Source: Nymphaea colorata (Eukaryota; Streptophyta; Magnoliopsida; Nymphaeales; Nymphaeaceae). From it: a DNA stretch of 64,000 nt. Position 1 is the first letter of the stretch. Each line of letters opens with the position of its first letter. Below the pieces are notes generated by a model. It was not told the origin of the DNA, did not search any database, and saw only the letters and a list, made by a program, of their open reading frames with translations. Shown piece by piece: positions 23,051-35,721 of the stretch. Where the stretch lies: NCBI RefSeq assembly GCF_008831285.2, contig NC_045151.1, positions 5,159,682 through 5,223,681 of the forward strand, given 5' to 3'. Both the position numbers and the translations under genes were made by a program.

Positions 23051-26000
23051 TGTTCGTATTCCCAAAATTTTTGGTTTTTGGATTGCTTCAGAAAAATGAG
23101 TTTTTGTTTTGAAAATGAGAGAGAAAGGGACTCGCCTATCAGTACAAAGATCGACCATTCCTGATGCCCTTACCGGGGATAATCAATCCAAGAGCTATAT
23201 CTATTATTTATGAATTTCATTTTAGCTTAAACATCTTTTTCATTCTATATGCGGTGTAGAAAAATATTGAAAGTTTGATGTTTCAAACTTTTGAAAATGT
23301 TCTTGAAGGATTAGTTGAGAATGTCAAATATTTTAGGAAAAACTAGAATTGAAAAATCTTTGTAAATATCATTTGGGGAGTTTAGGAAATCATTTTGAAG
23401 TCACTTTAGTGTTCCCTTAAAACTTTAAGTAGGTTTGAGATTTTGTTTTAATTCGGTTACTACCTATTTGGAGCTCCGTCTCATCTTCCTTAAGTCATTT
23501 GGTGTAGTGCTAGTGGTCATAAGTGATATCAAGTGAGTGTGAATGTATGAATGCATTAATTCTATATGATTGGAAAGCAAAATCATTCATTTCTACCATA
23601 ACGTTCATCTAAAAGCATTCCTACCATCACATACATCAAAGATTTTTGTTTTCATAATTATCATATATAAGAAGAAAAAATTTTTCGAAATGGATTCAGG
23701 TTGTAGATTATCAAAATGGTATCAGTTTAGGAAATGGGTCATTACTTGATCTTTGGTCTTAGTGAAGTCGGTAAATAAAATGATCATGAGAGGAAAATGT
23801 TAAAAAGAATGGAAGAGATAAAATACTCTCAAAGAAAGAAAGAGAGAGTGTGAAAGTGATAGATAATGATATACGTATACGTGTACATACTATCACATAT
23901 ATGCATATATGAAAGTTTGTAAAAATGATATTGATTTGAAGAGGATGAGAGATTTTAAAGGAAAAAAGAAATATATATACACATGTATATGGGTATGTAT
24001 AAAAAATTTGTAAGGGAAGATGTTTGTTTTGAAAAGAGAAATAAAAAAATCTAGAAAGAGAAAATAGAACACATGTATATATGTATTCATGAGTATGTAA
24101 CGATTTGTAAAATAGAATCTGGGAACATAGAGAGAGAAGAATGAAAGAAATCATCATGTGTACATATATGTATATAACATGTGCATGCATATGTGTCTTC
24201 TTGAGATTAGAAATCAAGAAATGGCTTAAAATAACCAACTTCAAGTTTGATGTAGGCCGGAGGGAAGCTTGGACTCATGCAAGAGCCTATGCTAAGTCTC
24301 CAAAGCCACATTAGAGAGAGTTCTTTCGAAAATATTTTGCAAAGCATGATTTCAAATATATGGACATAAAACATAGTTATTTTGTTTGTTATAAGGGAAT
24401 ATCTTCCACCGTTGGGTATAGAAGAAAATCGAATCATATGATAAGGTGCTCATTAGGGTTCCTAATTGGATGATTAGAAAGAAAACTAGTGTAAAATGAC
24501 ATGAAAATTCATATTAACATGTATATGTTCATGAGGGCTTTTCTTGAGTTGAACAAGTCCCAACCTCAAAAATTAGTATAAGAAAAAAAAGTCCCAAACC
24601 CTACTCTCATTCTCGTTGTGAATTCACATATAAATGGAAAATCAACTAACGATGCATGGATAATATCTTGAAACAAAACAATATTCAATGAAAGAGAGAG
24701 AGCATGATTCAATCATAAAATGAAATATCATCTCATCTTCTCATACAATCGGTGCACTTGAGCATAGCTTCTTGACTCTAAAATAGAGATTTGAGAGCTA
24801 TCTCATATCGCCATGGAGAGATGAAGAGGAGAGAAAATAAGGGAACAAAAACAAGGCTATATTCACGAAAGAAGAGGGCATGATGCAATCATAAAATGAA
24901 ATATCATCTCCTCTTCTCATGCTCCCAGTGCACTCGAGCATAGCTTCTTGACTCTAAAATAGAGATTGAGAGCTATATCATTTGGCCATGGGGAAATGAA
25001 GAAGAGAGGAAATGAGAGAAGCGAAACAAGGCTATATTCAAGAAAAGAGAGCATGATTCAATCATAAATTGAAATAATACTTCACCTTCTCTTGCTCCCG
25101 GTGCACTCAAGAATAACTTATTGACTCTAAAATAGATATTTTAGAGTTATCTTGTATGGACATGGGGAGACAAAGAAGGGAAGAAACAAAGGAAAGAATG
25201 GAGTGAGATGTTGGTAACATACCTCTAATGAGAATGATTTTAGGAAAAAAATGTTCAACCTTTGCTTGGAATGATCTTAGATTCACCTTGAATGAAGCTC
25301 TAAGACGATGAAGAGGAGATCACCAAGAGATCTTAGTGCTCCTTTAAAAAGTTATAGCTTGATGAAGATTGCTCCAAGTTGGACAAGAGGAAGAAAAATG
25401 AGAAGGAAAGGAGGAAATGGAGAAAGAGAGCTAAAAACTCTATGTCCTCAAGTGTGAATACACTAGAGCTTCTCCAAGGGCTAACTCATTGCCCAAGATG
25501 GAAGAAAATGAGGGTTTTTATAGAGAGTTTTGGAGCCAAAACTCAAAATTCAAATTTTTTTTTAATTTCATAACATTTTCATACAAATTTCAAATAATTT
25601 TGAAATATTTTCAATTTTTTTAAAAAGAAATAGGTTTGAAATGAGTATGATTGGCCATTAGATCTGTAAATTCATTTTTGAGGTGTAGGTAGGGCTAATG
25701 CCCTCTTAAAACGCTCAAAATTGCCCTCGAACGGTGGATTTTTGAAGGAAAATAGGGCCTGTACACTAAGCAGGCCCCGGAAGGTGCCTCGGCAGCGTGT
25801 GCGCACAGCAACGTGCAAGCATTGCCGCGACCGCGCATGCGATCGTGCTACGTGCTCTCGCGCGTGATAGCGTGTCACGCTGTCGCGCACTGCGTGTCGT
25901 GAGACATGCAAAAACTCATTTTTCTTTTTTTTTTAATATTAATATGAGATTAAAGTGAAATAAACGTGATAAAATGAGCATAAAACCCCCCTTTTTATTT

Positions 26001-26318
26001 AAAATATGTATAAAACTAGTTTTTTTTTTTGTTTCAAATGTGTGGCCGACTTCATTTTGGGCTACTCTGGGCTCGTTTTGATTCCGGATTTGGGTTTAAA
26101 ACATGTTTTGGCATGAGAAATGAGTTCTTAAAACAAAGGGAAGGTCTGTGCACACGCAACGCTCAAATTTTGTCGTTTCGAACTCGATTCAAATTTTTGG
26201 TTTGAAATGCTTGATTTGGATCTGAACTTGGGTTTTGAATCTAATTTGGATCCCAAAAATTGGGTTTTGTGTTTTGGTAAAAGAGCATAGCATTTTGAAA
26301 AAATGTGGGGAGATTACA
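23051..26318 (-). repeat. LTR C (5' LTR of the Tat-type element)
   Basis: Starts TGTTCGTATTCCC and ends GGGAGATTACA on the plus strand, matching LTR A at both ends, and is followed by the AAGAA target duplication. It is visibly diverged from A, most in the CpG-rich block at 25760-25910. The 161-codon open frame at 23759-24244 is composed of simple TC/AT-rich sequence and is not a gene. Confidence 0.9.
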
Positions 26319-26323
26319 AAGAA
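26319..26323. repeat. Target site duplication (right), AAGAA
   Basis: Matches 5351-5355 exactly and directly abuts LTR C. Confidence 0.75.
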
Positions 26324-28869
26324 GAACTTAAGCAAGGTAAGCTCTCTCATGCGCGTCTCTATCTCTCTCACATGTATTCCATCTTTCCTTCTCCCTTCCT
26401 CTCATTTTTTCTTTCTCTCCCCCTCCATCTCTCTTCCCCAGAATATGTTTTCTTCTTCTATTTCTTAGTTGTGCATGCCTTGAAGCTCTTCAGAGGGGCT
26501 TTGTGCATGATTTTTTGCTATTATCTTTCTTCATTCTTTTCTTTCTGCGGGCATGATCTACTTTTCATTAAGCTAATTCCTTTATCTCATTGTGTTCTAT
26601 TTGTTGTTTTAAGATATAATCATGCACATTTGGTTCACATTTAGTTCATCCATGCATGTCTAACTCATCTATGCATTCCAGTTATTTTCTTAAAATGAAC
26701 CATAAAAAATCTTGTTTCTCCACGTCTACTATGTTGTTCTCCTAGTTTTGTCAAATTCCAAGTCTGTTTGGGACCTACATTTGGTCATCTTCTAAAATGT
26801 CATCTACAACTTCTAATTATTAGAAATCTGGTTCTGAAATTTGTTTAGATTATGAACTCAATTATTTTCATTTCAGAACTCTGATTTGTGTTCAGTAAAA
26901 GTCACATGTATAGCTACTTTCCACCAATTTTTAGCCAAATCTGTGATGAATTGTCTGGTTTGATTGATTTGGTCTGAACATATTTTTGCTACAATTTTCT
27001 GCAGATTTCTACAAACTTGCATTTTTCACTAGTTTTCTTATTCTATATCTTTCTACGAATTTGTGATTTTTCTAGTATTGTTGTATCTCTATAATACTGT
27101 GAGTCTTACCTAAATTTGCAGCCAAAAAGGATGTCATTTACCTAACCAAACAGTGTCCTGAAGTTAGGCATTTAACCTATTGTCCTGCAATTTTCTACAT
27201 ATTTGTGTTTTAGCTTGTGAGTCTGTAACTTTGTCATCCATGCATGTTTTCCAAGTTTGTAAATTACTGTTGATGCTCTATTATGCAGAGAGCTTACAAA
27301 TGAATTTTCAGATCAATTTGAGTTTATTTGGTGTGGATTTGATAAGACCAAATGTTGATATTTAATCATTTTTATGAATTTTGCTTTCTGCAATTTTAAA
27401 TTTCTGTTATAGGTTCTCGTCACACATCTTTCAAATTTGAGAAGATTTTTCAAGTCTATCATTTGGAATAGATTTTCCTATCTGAGAAGAGCCTTTTCCT
27501 CAAATTTTGTGACAATTTGATGTCGTTAACCCTAATTTTTAATCCTCCAAAGTTATTTTGTGAATTACTTTGCTGTATTTCAGACTTAGTATAATTTTCA
27601 TATTCCAACTTGTCATCTTAGATCAACTCCATTCTTAACACATGGATTGGATTTATTTCTTATTGTAGATTTCTAACTAGATATTTAGTATGCTATCGTG
27701 AAGTTTTTATTGTTCATTTAACTGATCTAACCTTAGTCCTAAGTTGTATTTGTGTTATGTTATTTTAAGATAATTACAAAACTATCTCGTTTATTGAGTC
27801 AGAATTCCTATCATGTTGTGGATGTCATCAGTTTATCTACGCTTTTCAAATGTGTCTTAAGCAAACCCATGAGCCAAGCTTGCAAATCATAATTTGGACG
27901 TGTTAGGTTGTGTTCGTTTTCACTTTAGAATGTTATGTTATCTCCATTATGTGTTCATGCATATTATTTCCAATTTCTGATCTTGTAGTACTTCATTCGA
28001 TTTCAAATTTGCATTTGAAATTTTAACAAAACTTAAGCTAGTTCATCACATGTCTTGAGACAATAGTCCTTTCATGTGAATTTCAAAATCATACGTACTA
28101 TAATTAGAGGTGTTATGTTTTGTAATAGTTGATATGCATTCATGCAGTTTTTTTTATGCTTTGCATCATGCATTCGATTTTCAAACCATGCACTTAGATC
28201 CAAGTTCATGTGGAAATCAGACTAGGTTGATCAATGGCATGCATGCAACAATAGTCCCAGCCTGCAATTTATTCGAACAAACTTCCATGTGAACACATGT
28301 TTTCGAAAACATAGATTTCAAATTGTACATTTACAACTAAGCTTGTTGTCAAACTTGCCTGAGCCAGGTTAGGCTTACTATAGGTCTTAACCTAGACTTG
28401 CCATTGAACCCACAACTATAAACCCAAATCTAACCCATGTTGGAATTAGGCCCAAAACCTCTATCTTAGTTTGGTAAATTTAAGTAAACCTTTTGATCCA
28501 AATAGGTAGCTTGTGTGAACCTAGAATGGACCCAAACCAAGTGAATTTGATCCCTGTGGATCTAAGTAGATGGACACAGATTTAAAAGGTTTGACCTCAA
28601 TTTGGACATCACATTGGGAGTTTTGGATCTAGATCACAACTAATTTGAATCATGATTTTTTTATCTTGTAAAGAATTACAACTTGACTCAAGGAAGATTT
28701 TAATGAATCTTTTCTAATGAAAGAAAGGAAGTTGTCCCATGTGTCAATGCATGAACATTTTCATGTTGGAAAATCCATGAACTTCCATTTGCTTCATCTA
28801 GCTATAAGGTGTCCAAGCCTCTAGAATTGCTACATAATGATGTTTATGTTCCTTCTCCTACCACAGAAA
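26324..28869 (+). other. T-rich continuation of the target sequence, intron-like, no gene
   Basis: Resumes the sequence interrupted at 5355. It opens with CAAG|GTAAGC (junction 26336/26337), a good match to the plant 5' splice site, then about 1.6 kb of T-rich plus strand, as in plant introns. The part 28350-28640 is rich in GGATCTA/AATCATG words that also occur at 4750-5040. No coding domain is recognised. It could be the right half of a large LTR or a host leader intron. Confidence 0.4.
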
Positions 28870-29400
28870 GAGGAGACTATTTTTAGTTGTTCATTGTGGA
28901 CAATTTTTCCATACTTAGTTAGTTGTCTCTAATGAAAAAATACATCAATTTTTATTAGTGCCTTATTTGTTTCAAGTCTATTGTGAAACAATAGTTATAT
29001 AGGCCATAAAAGCCTTCCAATCTAATAATGATGGTGAAATTTGTAGAGATAGATTTAAGAACTTCTTGAACATACATAGCATTATTCATCGTTATTCCTA
29101 TCCCCATATATTGGAGAAGAATGGGCTTGTCCAATGTAAGCCCCACCATATAGTAGAAACTTCCCCTTTCTGTCACATGAACTGAATCCTCAAACCAAGT
29201 TATGAGTCAAGGCATTTAGGACCACCACTTTGTTAATCAATCAGCCAACTTTGTCTAAGTTCAAAATTTTCATATCTATATATGACTATTTGTTTGGCGG
29301 GTTCCCAATTATACACAATTAAGGCTATTTAGAGCTATATGTTATCCCTTGATGACACCTTATGATCAACATAAACGACAAAGGAAAAACATTTGATGCA
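28870..29400 (+). pseudogene. Copia integrase remnant
   Basis: Readable fragments in changing frames: AFQSNNDGEICRDRFKNFL, corresponding to the RSDNGGEF motif with the central Asp replaced by Asn, then IIHRYSYPHILEKNGLVQ, corresponding to PYTPQQNGVVERK with the catalytic Glu replaced by Gln, and then a segment like VPNYTQLRLFRAICYPLMTP, corresponding to the PNYxxLRVFGCxCYP phrase. Loss of two catalytic residues plus stops shows it is dead. Confidence 0.7.
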
Positions 29401-30179
29401 TCTTGGCACATTTTAGAAGCCATCAACATGGATATGCTTGCTAGGACCCAGAAACTATTCTCAGTACATGACAATGCATTTTTGTTTAATGAGGAGGCAA
29501 GTAACCTACAGCAAGCTTTAAGTGATGTCATTCATGACAACTTGAACGTTGGGGGCTCTCTAATTCCATGTTAGTACTCATGAGTTAGGTCAAGAACTAA
29601 AATGTCTTTGATGTATTTAGCCTCCACAACTAGTTGATTCTGCACCTGAAATATTTGAATCTCCAACTATGAGCCAAGACTCGATATCGGACCTAGATGT
29701 GTTGATTGTCGAACCTTTACAACCAACTACTACTGCATCTCAACTTGAAGTTCCCACTTCAAAACCCGAATCAAGATCAAACATTACTAATGACTTACCC
29801 AAACCTGACCCCCACACTTATACAATGGTACCAGGTCCATTGTTCGATCTCTTCAACCCAAGGCCTTCAACTCCATCTCCACCAACGAGGAAACCATCTT
29901 GAAGCTAATCATGTCTCATATAACCAAGTTGTATGTCACTACTAATGGAGAAAGGAAACAGATCAAGAGTCTAAAGCCTTGTAAGGAAAACCGTAGTGTT
30001 TAATTTTCATCAAAGAACACTTTCATGTCATTGGGTTGAAAAGAGCGGCCAAACCACATGTAGAATGATGCTGGTAGTTTCCCACTCCAGCCCCATAAAA
30101 TACCTTTATTTTCATATCACTGTCTTCAACTATTTAATATCTTATCTGTGTCCCCCTTAAAGTGTGAAAGTTTTTGAAT

Positions 30180-30519
30180 TAATGCCCCTCAATCCAAAAT
30201 TCTCAGCTTCACCACTAGTCGAAATGAATGTACAAGATCAAGCAAAGTAGAGAGAGATATGTGTCTTGCTATGAGGCATATCATGTGGCAAAGGGCTATC
30301 TTCAAAAATCTAGAGTTGACTACATAGAAACTTTTAGCTTGGTAGTCAATCATACTACAATTCGAGTTACTGTTGCTCTTGCTGCTCAACATGAGTAGCT
30401 TCTACATCAGCTGGACTTCAACAATATATTTCTGACTGGGATTGTGTCTGACGAAGTCTGTATGTCTCAACTAGAAAGATATCAGGACTCTAGCTATCTA
30501 GATTATGTCCGTAAACTTG

Positions 30520-30588
<69 letters not shown>

Positions 30589-30870
30589 GGGTTTAAAATG
30601 CCCCTATAGCTTTGTACCAATGATTAACTGAATTTTCAATCCTTCATAAGTTTTAAATTCTTAATTGGACATGTCATTAATGATCATATTAGAGCAAGGA
30701 AAAAATTGGATTTATCTTCTTGTCTACAATGATGACCTTATTACTAAAGGGTCATGTAAGAAGGGCATTCAATGTGTCATTCAACTGTGGAAACCATCAT
30801 TTTTCCATCAAAGTTTTGGGGCAGTTGTCATTTTTCTTGGGCATTGAAGTTAAAGGGAGTGCGATAAAAT
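30180..30870 (+). pseudogene. Copia reverse transcriptase remnant
   Basis: YLQKSRVDYIETFSLVVNHT, then LHQLDFNNIFLTGIVSDEV, match the copia RT segments DYxETFSPV and LxQLDVNNAFLHG. After a (TA)n tract, YLLVYNDDLI is the YVDD active site with Val changed to Asn. GQLSFFLGIEVK follows, the FLGIEV motif. The microsatellite and stop codons split it into pieces. Confidence 0.75.
30522..30584. repeat. (TA)n microsatellite, about 31 units, inside copia RT
   Basis: Uninterrupted alternating TA between the two halves of the RT. Confidence 0.98.
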
Positions 30871-31219
30871 TGTTGATCCTTCACAATGACATAACATATA
30901 TAATGTTAAGAACGCTAAGCTAGAAGGAGCCAAACCCATCGCGACAACAATAAGTCCATTATTTGACATTTATGAAGATAAATTTAATCAACCTCAACTA
31001 TATCTGAGTAACATCTGTGCCTCTAACATATTAATTTAATGATGCCATAGTGGCTTTCATAGTTAATTGTGCCAATCAATTCATGCACAATCCAACGAGG
31101 AGTCATTGGAGATTATTAAACAATATTCAGCATTAACTAAAAATAACCATTGGCATGGGTTATGATGATGCTAATGTGGGTTGGCCAACAATTAGGAGGA
31201 TAGAAAGTCCACATGTGAG

Positions 31220-31560
31220 GTTGTTATTTTCTTTGAGCAAATGTAGTTTTGTGGGATCCAAGAAGCAGTATATCGCATCAAAATCCAACATTAAGTCAAA
31301 ATACAAATCTCTAGCAAAGGCAGCAAGAGAACTTCTATGGTTGAGATCAGTATAAAGAATTAGGAGTGATGATTTATCAACCAGCAAACTTATGGTGCAA
31401 CAATATTGGTGCACTTTACTTAGTTGTCAGTCTGGTGTTTTATGCACAGACTAAACATGTTGAAGTAGATTCATTTCATCCAAAACTATTTTGGAACCAT
31501 GTTAACAGAGGAACATTCAACTTACGTTCATCTAATCCAATGAGAGAGCTAACAGGTTTA
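31220..31560 (+). pseudogene. Copia RNase H remnant
   Basis: SLSKCSFVGSKKQYIASKSN followed by KSLAKAARELLWL corresponds to the SKKQxxVARSSTEAEYRALA...ELLWL motif. The next frame (31366-31626) reads PANLWCNNIGALYL and AQTKHVEVD, corresponding to P.LWCDNxGAxxL and ARTKHIEVD. A frameshift near 31355 separates the two. Confidence 0.75.
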
Positions 31561-31682
31561 CCAAGCCCCTTCATAGCAAGTTTGAGGAGTTCAGGTACAA
31601 CCTTAACGTTCAAAAGCCCATGTTAACTTGATAGGGCTGTTAAGAGTGTACAAGCTCTGATGATAAGCTAGATAGAAGGAGG

Positions 31683-31941
31683 TGTCAAGTCTTACATGAA
31701 AGTGGTTCAAGGAAATAGACACCAAATAAGGAAACTGGATATTTTTATAATTTCAGATTTATGGAGATTATTAAGAGATATTTTAGCAACCTTCTTATCG
31801 CAGTTGTTTTCATTATCTTCCATTGTAGTTGATTGTATAACAAAAAGTGTATCATTTGTATTCTCTCTCAAGTAACGAAGTTGCTTTTATGATTGTACAC
31901 ATGTAATAGCAGTCATAGACTTCTTCCTCATTATATTCACT
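31683..31941 (+). repeat. 3' LTR of the copia relic
   Basis: The sequence GATAGAAGGAGG forms a polypurine tract directly before TGTCAAGTCTTACATG, a typical LTR start. The right end is placed at a ...TATTCA near 31941 and is approximate because there is no second LTR to compare. Confidence 0.5.
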
Positions 31942-33535
31942 GTTCACTTATAGAGCCAATTGGAAAGAAGGTTTTGGTGGCCACTAGGGATCAGTAGGAT
32001 TGTTAGGGTCATGGTAATCAACACAAAGAATGGAGCTGCTAAACTGAAGTGGTAGTTGAACATCAGAAGCATGATAAAAAGAATCAAGAGGCAGGATAGC
32101 AGGCAAAAAGATGTGAAGCTATAGGACCAACAAGTTCACCAGTGGCAGCCAGATGACTAGGCAAAGGGAGTGGGCAATGGTGATCAGCGGAGCTGGGACC
32201 AGCCTAGAACATGGAGAGAGATAGATCTAACAAATTTACCCTTGAATTTATAGTGAAAGTACAAGCACCTTTTCTAAAATTTAAGTCATTGTATGAAATC
32301 TAATCCATTTTTGGGCTGTCCATGCATCATATATCTGACAGGTTTAATTATGTCTCCCAACACTATGTCCTTTGATAGCTTTTCAATATCTTGACATAAA
32401 TGTAAGTCTGACATACCAATTTTCGATATTATAGTTTAGGTATATATTGCTTTAAATATAAAACTTTCAACATTTAAAAATAACCAATCTAAATTAATGA
32501 CAGAAAGGCAAATATGTAAAGAGATTGTCAAAAAAGGCTACAAAAATCATTTAATGGTACAATCTTTGAGCGATAGAGAGCAAGAGAGCTATATTCTGCA
32601 AAAAGGGGAGATACTCTCAACATCCATGGAGGGCAAGTTTGATGAGACTGAGTTGTGCTATACATGAAAATTTCATGCATAGTGGAGATGTTTGTGGGGC
32701 CCATAGCTTACATTCCAGTGCTATTCTCTGTGTAAAAAAACTATTTATTGCTTTTATGTGAATGCTCTTTTAGTGCACTGACACCTAAAATATGTCTTTT
32801 CCTATCGTAACATCAAGTTTGTTAGGAAAAAGGAGAGAGTTTGAAGAAAATTTGGTCATCAAGCACAAGCAACAGGAAGGCTGAGAGATGGAAAGAACAA
32901 TTATAGAGCTCGTGGGTAAGTATCGAGCAGTTTTAGAGAAATGAAACAAAAGGAGCAGGGAAGAAGTATGTATCCTTCACTCATTGCAATTTCTTCTTTT
33001 TCATTCGTGTGTCAAATAGTTTCATAATGTGAATGAGTTATGCAGGTTTGGCAATGTTTTTTCAATAGATGGATATTCAAAGCAATAGAATGGGTTCTTC
33101 CAACTGCTATGAAGGTCAATGGTACATGCACAGAGGAAGAAGACATGTAGAGAATTGATATCTGATTGCACACAATATCCTAGACAACACAATGTCGCAC
33201 ATTTTGTACACGCTATTGAACACAATATCATGCACTATGGAACACGTTACCATTTAGGTGCCATACTTTGAATATTCTATCTCACAAGTGGCCTGTGTGG
33301 TTGTGCAAAAGTGTTGCTTTGCACACACTTTCCTATGCACTATCACTTAGGTGCTGTATGTGGAGGGTTATACCAGTTGGTCGCTTACACACACATTACC
33401 ACTCAGGTTCTATGACATGGGGGCTTAAATCAGTGGCCTGACTATTTGTGTGGTTGTGCAACAATAGTTTACCACTCTCATAATGTCAATTACACTATTG
33501 TGAAGGTGTTATACAATGAGGGAATTAATGATTGG
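31942..33535. other. No gene recognised
   Basis: AT-rich DNA without a domain I can name. The stretch 33160-33535 repeats words such as 'gcactatnacttaggtgc' and 'gtggttgtgcaa', and continues across the hAT insertion into 34684 onward. Confidence 0.5.
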
Positions 33536-33543
33536 CTTGTGCA
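33536..33543. repeat. hAT target site duplication, CTTGTGCA (left)
   Basis: Eight bases identical to 34676-34683 on the other side of the element. Confidence 0.9.
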
Positions 33544-34675
33544 TAGGGGTGAACAACAAGCTGAGCAACTCAAGCTCAGCTCGTTAAAGCTTGGCTTTAG
33601 ATCAAGTTCGAGCTGGCTATTTTCATAACAATCTGAGATTGAGCTTATTTTTCAACTCATTTGTTTTAGTCGAGCCAAGTTCGAGTCCACTGAACTCGAA
33701 TTTTGAAGCTCAACTTGACTCGGTTTCAATAAAAAATGAATAGTAACTTCAGTGACTATTTATTGTTTCTTCGGGTTTACTTCTCATTTCATCATGCTTG
33801 TTCTGTCTCGTCACTTTCTTTATCTTCAACATCATCCAAATGAGAGGCGTCATCCTTTGCTACTTTCTCCATTGCTGCAGAGCCAAGGTACCTCTAAAAA
33901 GAACTCGCTCGCTCAAGCAAGAGTCCTGAAACCCGAGTCAGGGTTTCATCCATTCCTTGCTGGAGCAGATGAACCCTCGCTCATTCCCTTGCTCTAGGGA
34001 GTGAGGGTTTCATCTAAACCTTTCCTCCGCTGAAGCAAGGGTTTAAAAGCCCTCTTTTTCCAGTGCACGAGAGTGAGGTTTTCAAATCCTGAAACCCTCA
34101 CTTGCTGGAGAGTGAGCATTTCAGCATATGAATGAAAGAGAGAAGGTTTTGAAACCTGTAGGTCTTAGCAGATGAATGAAATCCACACTCAGTTAGTGAG
34201 GGTTTCAGATTCTCATATGAAACCCTTGCTCGGTGTGCGACGATGCAAGGGTTTCAAAAACTTCGCTCATTGAGTGAGGGTTTCAGATGAAATTCAGATT
34301 TCTCGGATAAAATTTTAGATTTTTCATTTGGGGTTTCATGATTTCAAATTTCTCATTTCTCATAAAATGATTCATCTTCCTTTGCAGGTCAGATTGCCCT
34401 TCCCCAACCATTGTGGCACTGCCATCTCCCTCTATAGCAGCACTGCAGCACCAAGAACATTGCAATCTTCTTCTGTTGCCGCACTACAAATGCCTAAACG
34501 AGTTAAATGAGATCAAGCTCGATTTCAAGTTCGAGTTTGACATGTTTCATTGAGCCGAGCTCAAGTTAACATTATATAACTCGATTTGAGCTCGAGCTCG
34601 AGTTGTGCAAAATAGAAGTCGAGCCGAGTTCAAGCTGACCAAGCTCGGGCTTGACTCAGCTCGTGTTCACCCCTA
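33544..34675. mobile_element. Non-autonomous hAT-type element, 1132 bp, with perfect 8-bp TSD
   Basis: Both ends read TAGGGGTGAACA inwards, 12 identical bases, and similarity continues into an AGCTGAG phrase. Flanks are a perfect 8-bp duplication, the hallmark of hAT transposition. The subterminal regions are dense in CTCGAGCTCGAG-like words in both orientations. The interior (33850-34340) has many copies of GAAACCCTCACT and its complement AGTGAGGGTTTC. No transposase is encoded. Open frames inside (33752-33997, 34328-34510) have no known domain. Confidence 0.9.
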
Positions 34676-34683
34676 CTTGTGCA
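34676..34683. repeat. hAT target site duplication, CTTGTGCA (right)
   Basis: Matches 33536-33543 exactly. Confidence 0.9.
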
Positions 34684-35721
34684 GCTTGTTTGCTCATGTG
34701 ATAGTAGTATGTCTCACACTCTATCACATGCCTCTTCGATAACATGCTCTTTTGAGACGTAATATGATAATGTTGTTTGCTAACATATTGATGTGCGATG
34801 ATCATTGCTTGATAACATATTGTTATGTGGTTAGCACTATGTCTGACAATTTAATTATACCAGCTTTGGTAACGTGTTGTTATGCTATTTGTATTATCTA
34901 GTAACCTTGTTCACTAATCTGTTGTTGTTTGGTTATCGTTGAGGATAGTGTGTTTGATATTCATTGTTGAATCTCGTGCACTATAGGTGGCATTGTTCAT
35001 CGTTTCGTCATCATCTGAGATTAGCATTTAAGAGTCTAAATCAACAACATAAGAACATGAATATCACAAAGAGAGCCACTTTTTTAGATGCAACCGAATG
35101 CTATGACACTGCTGGAGGGAAATCTCCATAAGAAAACATATTGACCAGCAATATTTTCCATGAATGCATAAACGATTTCATTGCATATGACATCATTGCA
35201 AACGATGTGAGAGATGAAGTGCTAGAACTAGTGTTTATGTAATATGAGTACAGTTTGACAATGAGGAGATGCTTAAGGATTTTATAATTCTTATGCTTTT
35301 AAATTTGGATACAATGTTAGAAAGTGTAAGAGTGATAAAAGTACACCAAGCATCATTGTGAGAAGGTCATTTGTTTGTTCAGTGCAAGGCTGGAAGAAAC
35401 CAAAAGAAAGTGTAAAGAAGAGAAAGATTGTTATAAGACATGGTTTTGCAGCCAACTTGGTGTTGGAAAGGTTTTTGAATGAAAAATACTATGTTTTTGT
35501 ATTCACAGGAGTCCACAGCCATCCCTTGACACCTCCTCACATGAGTCATATATTGAGGTCACATTGCAAAGTGTCAGCATCTCATTTGGACATTGGTGAT
35601 CTAGGTGATAGTGTTGGCATTCCACCAAAGAAGACATAATTATTTCATCAAAGTAGGGTAGTCATGAGAATGTTACATTCACACCTATCGATTACAGGAA
35701 TCACATAATGAAAAGGAGGAC

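Larger units (their letters stand above)
5356..26318 (-). mobile_element. Tat-type Ty3/gypsy retrotransposon, degenerate, with internal 5.1 kb tandem duplication
   Basis: Bounded by two ~3.3 kb LTRs that start TG and end CA, with a perfect 5-bp target duplication. On the minus strand the order is 5' LTR (C), primer binding site, leader ORF, gag, protease, RT, RNase H, integrase, 3' UTR, polypurine tract, 3' LTR. The RNase H has the MYFDGSxN...AEYEALI signature of the archaeal-type domain found in the Tat lineage, and the very long LTRs agree with Tat/Ogre-like elements. A third, truncated LTR (B) and a second copy of the pol 3' half arise from a tandem duplication. All reading frames contain stops and frameshifts, so it cannot move by itself. 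Confidence 0.85.
28870..31941 (+). mobile_element. Ty1/copia relic: integrase, RT, RNase H and 3' LTR
   Basis: A 5'-truncated copia element. Order on the plus strand: integrase core (28870-29400), linker (29640-29950), RT (30180-30870), RNase H (31220-31560), polypurine tract and 3' LTR (from 31683). Gag, protease and 5' LTR are absent. The coding part is broken by many stops and a (TA)n expansion. Confidence 0.75.

Noticed and set aside
23759-24244. 161-codon minus-strand open frame, the longest in the window
   Set aside because: It lies in LTR C, is low-complexity (Phe/Ile/Ser/Leu), and the same region in LTR A is broken into separate frames (6083-6427, 6244-6600).
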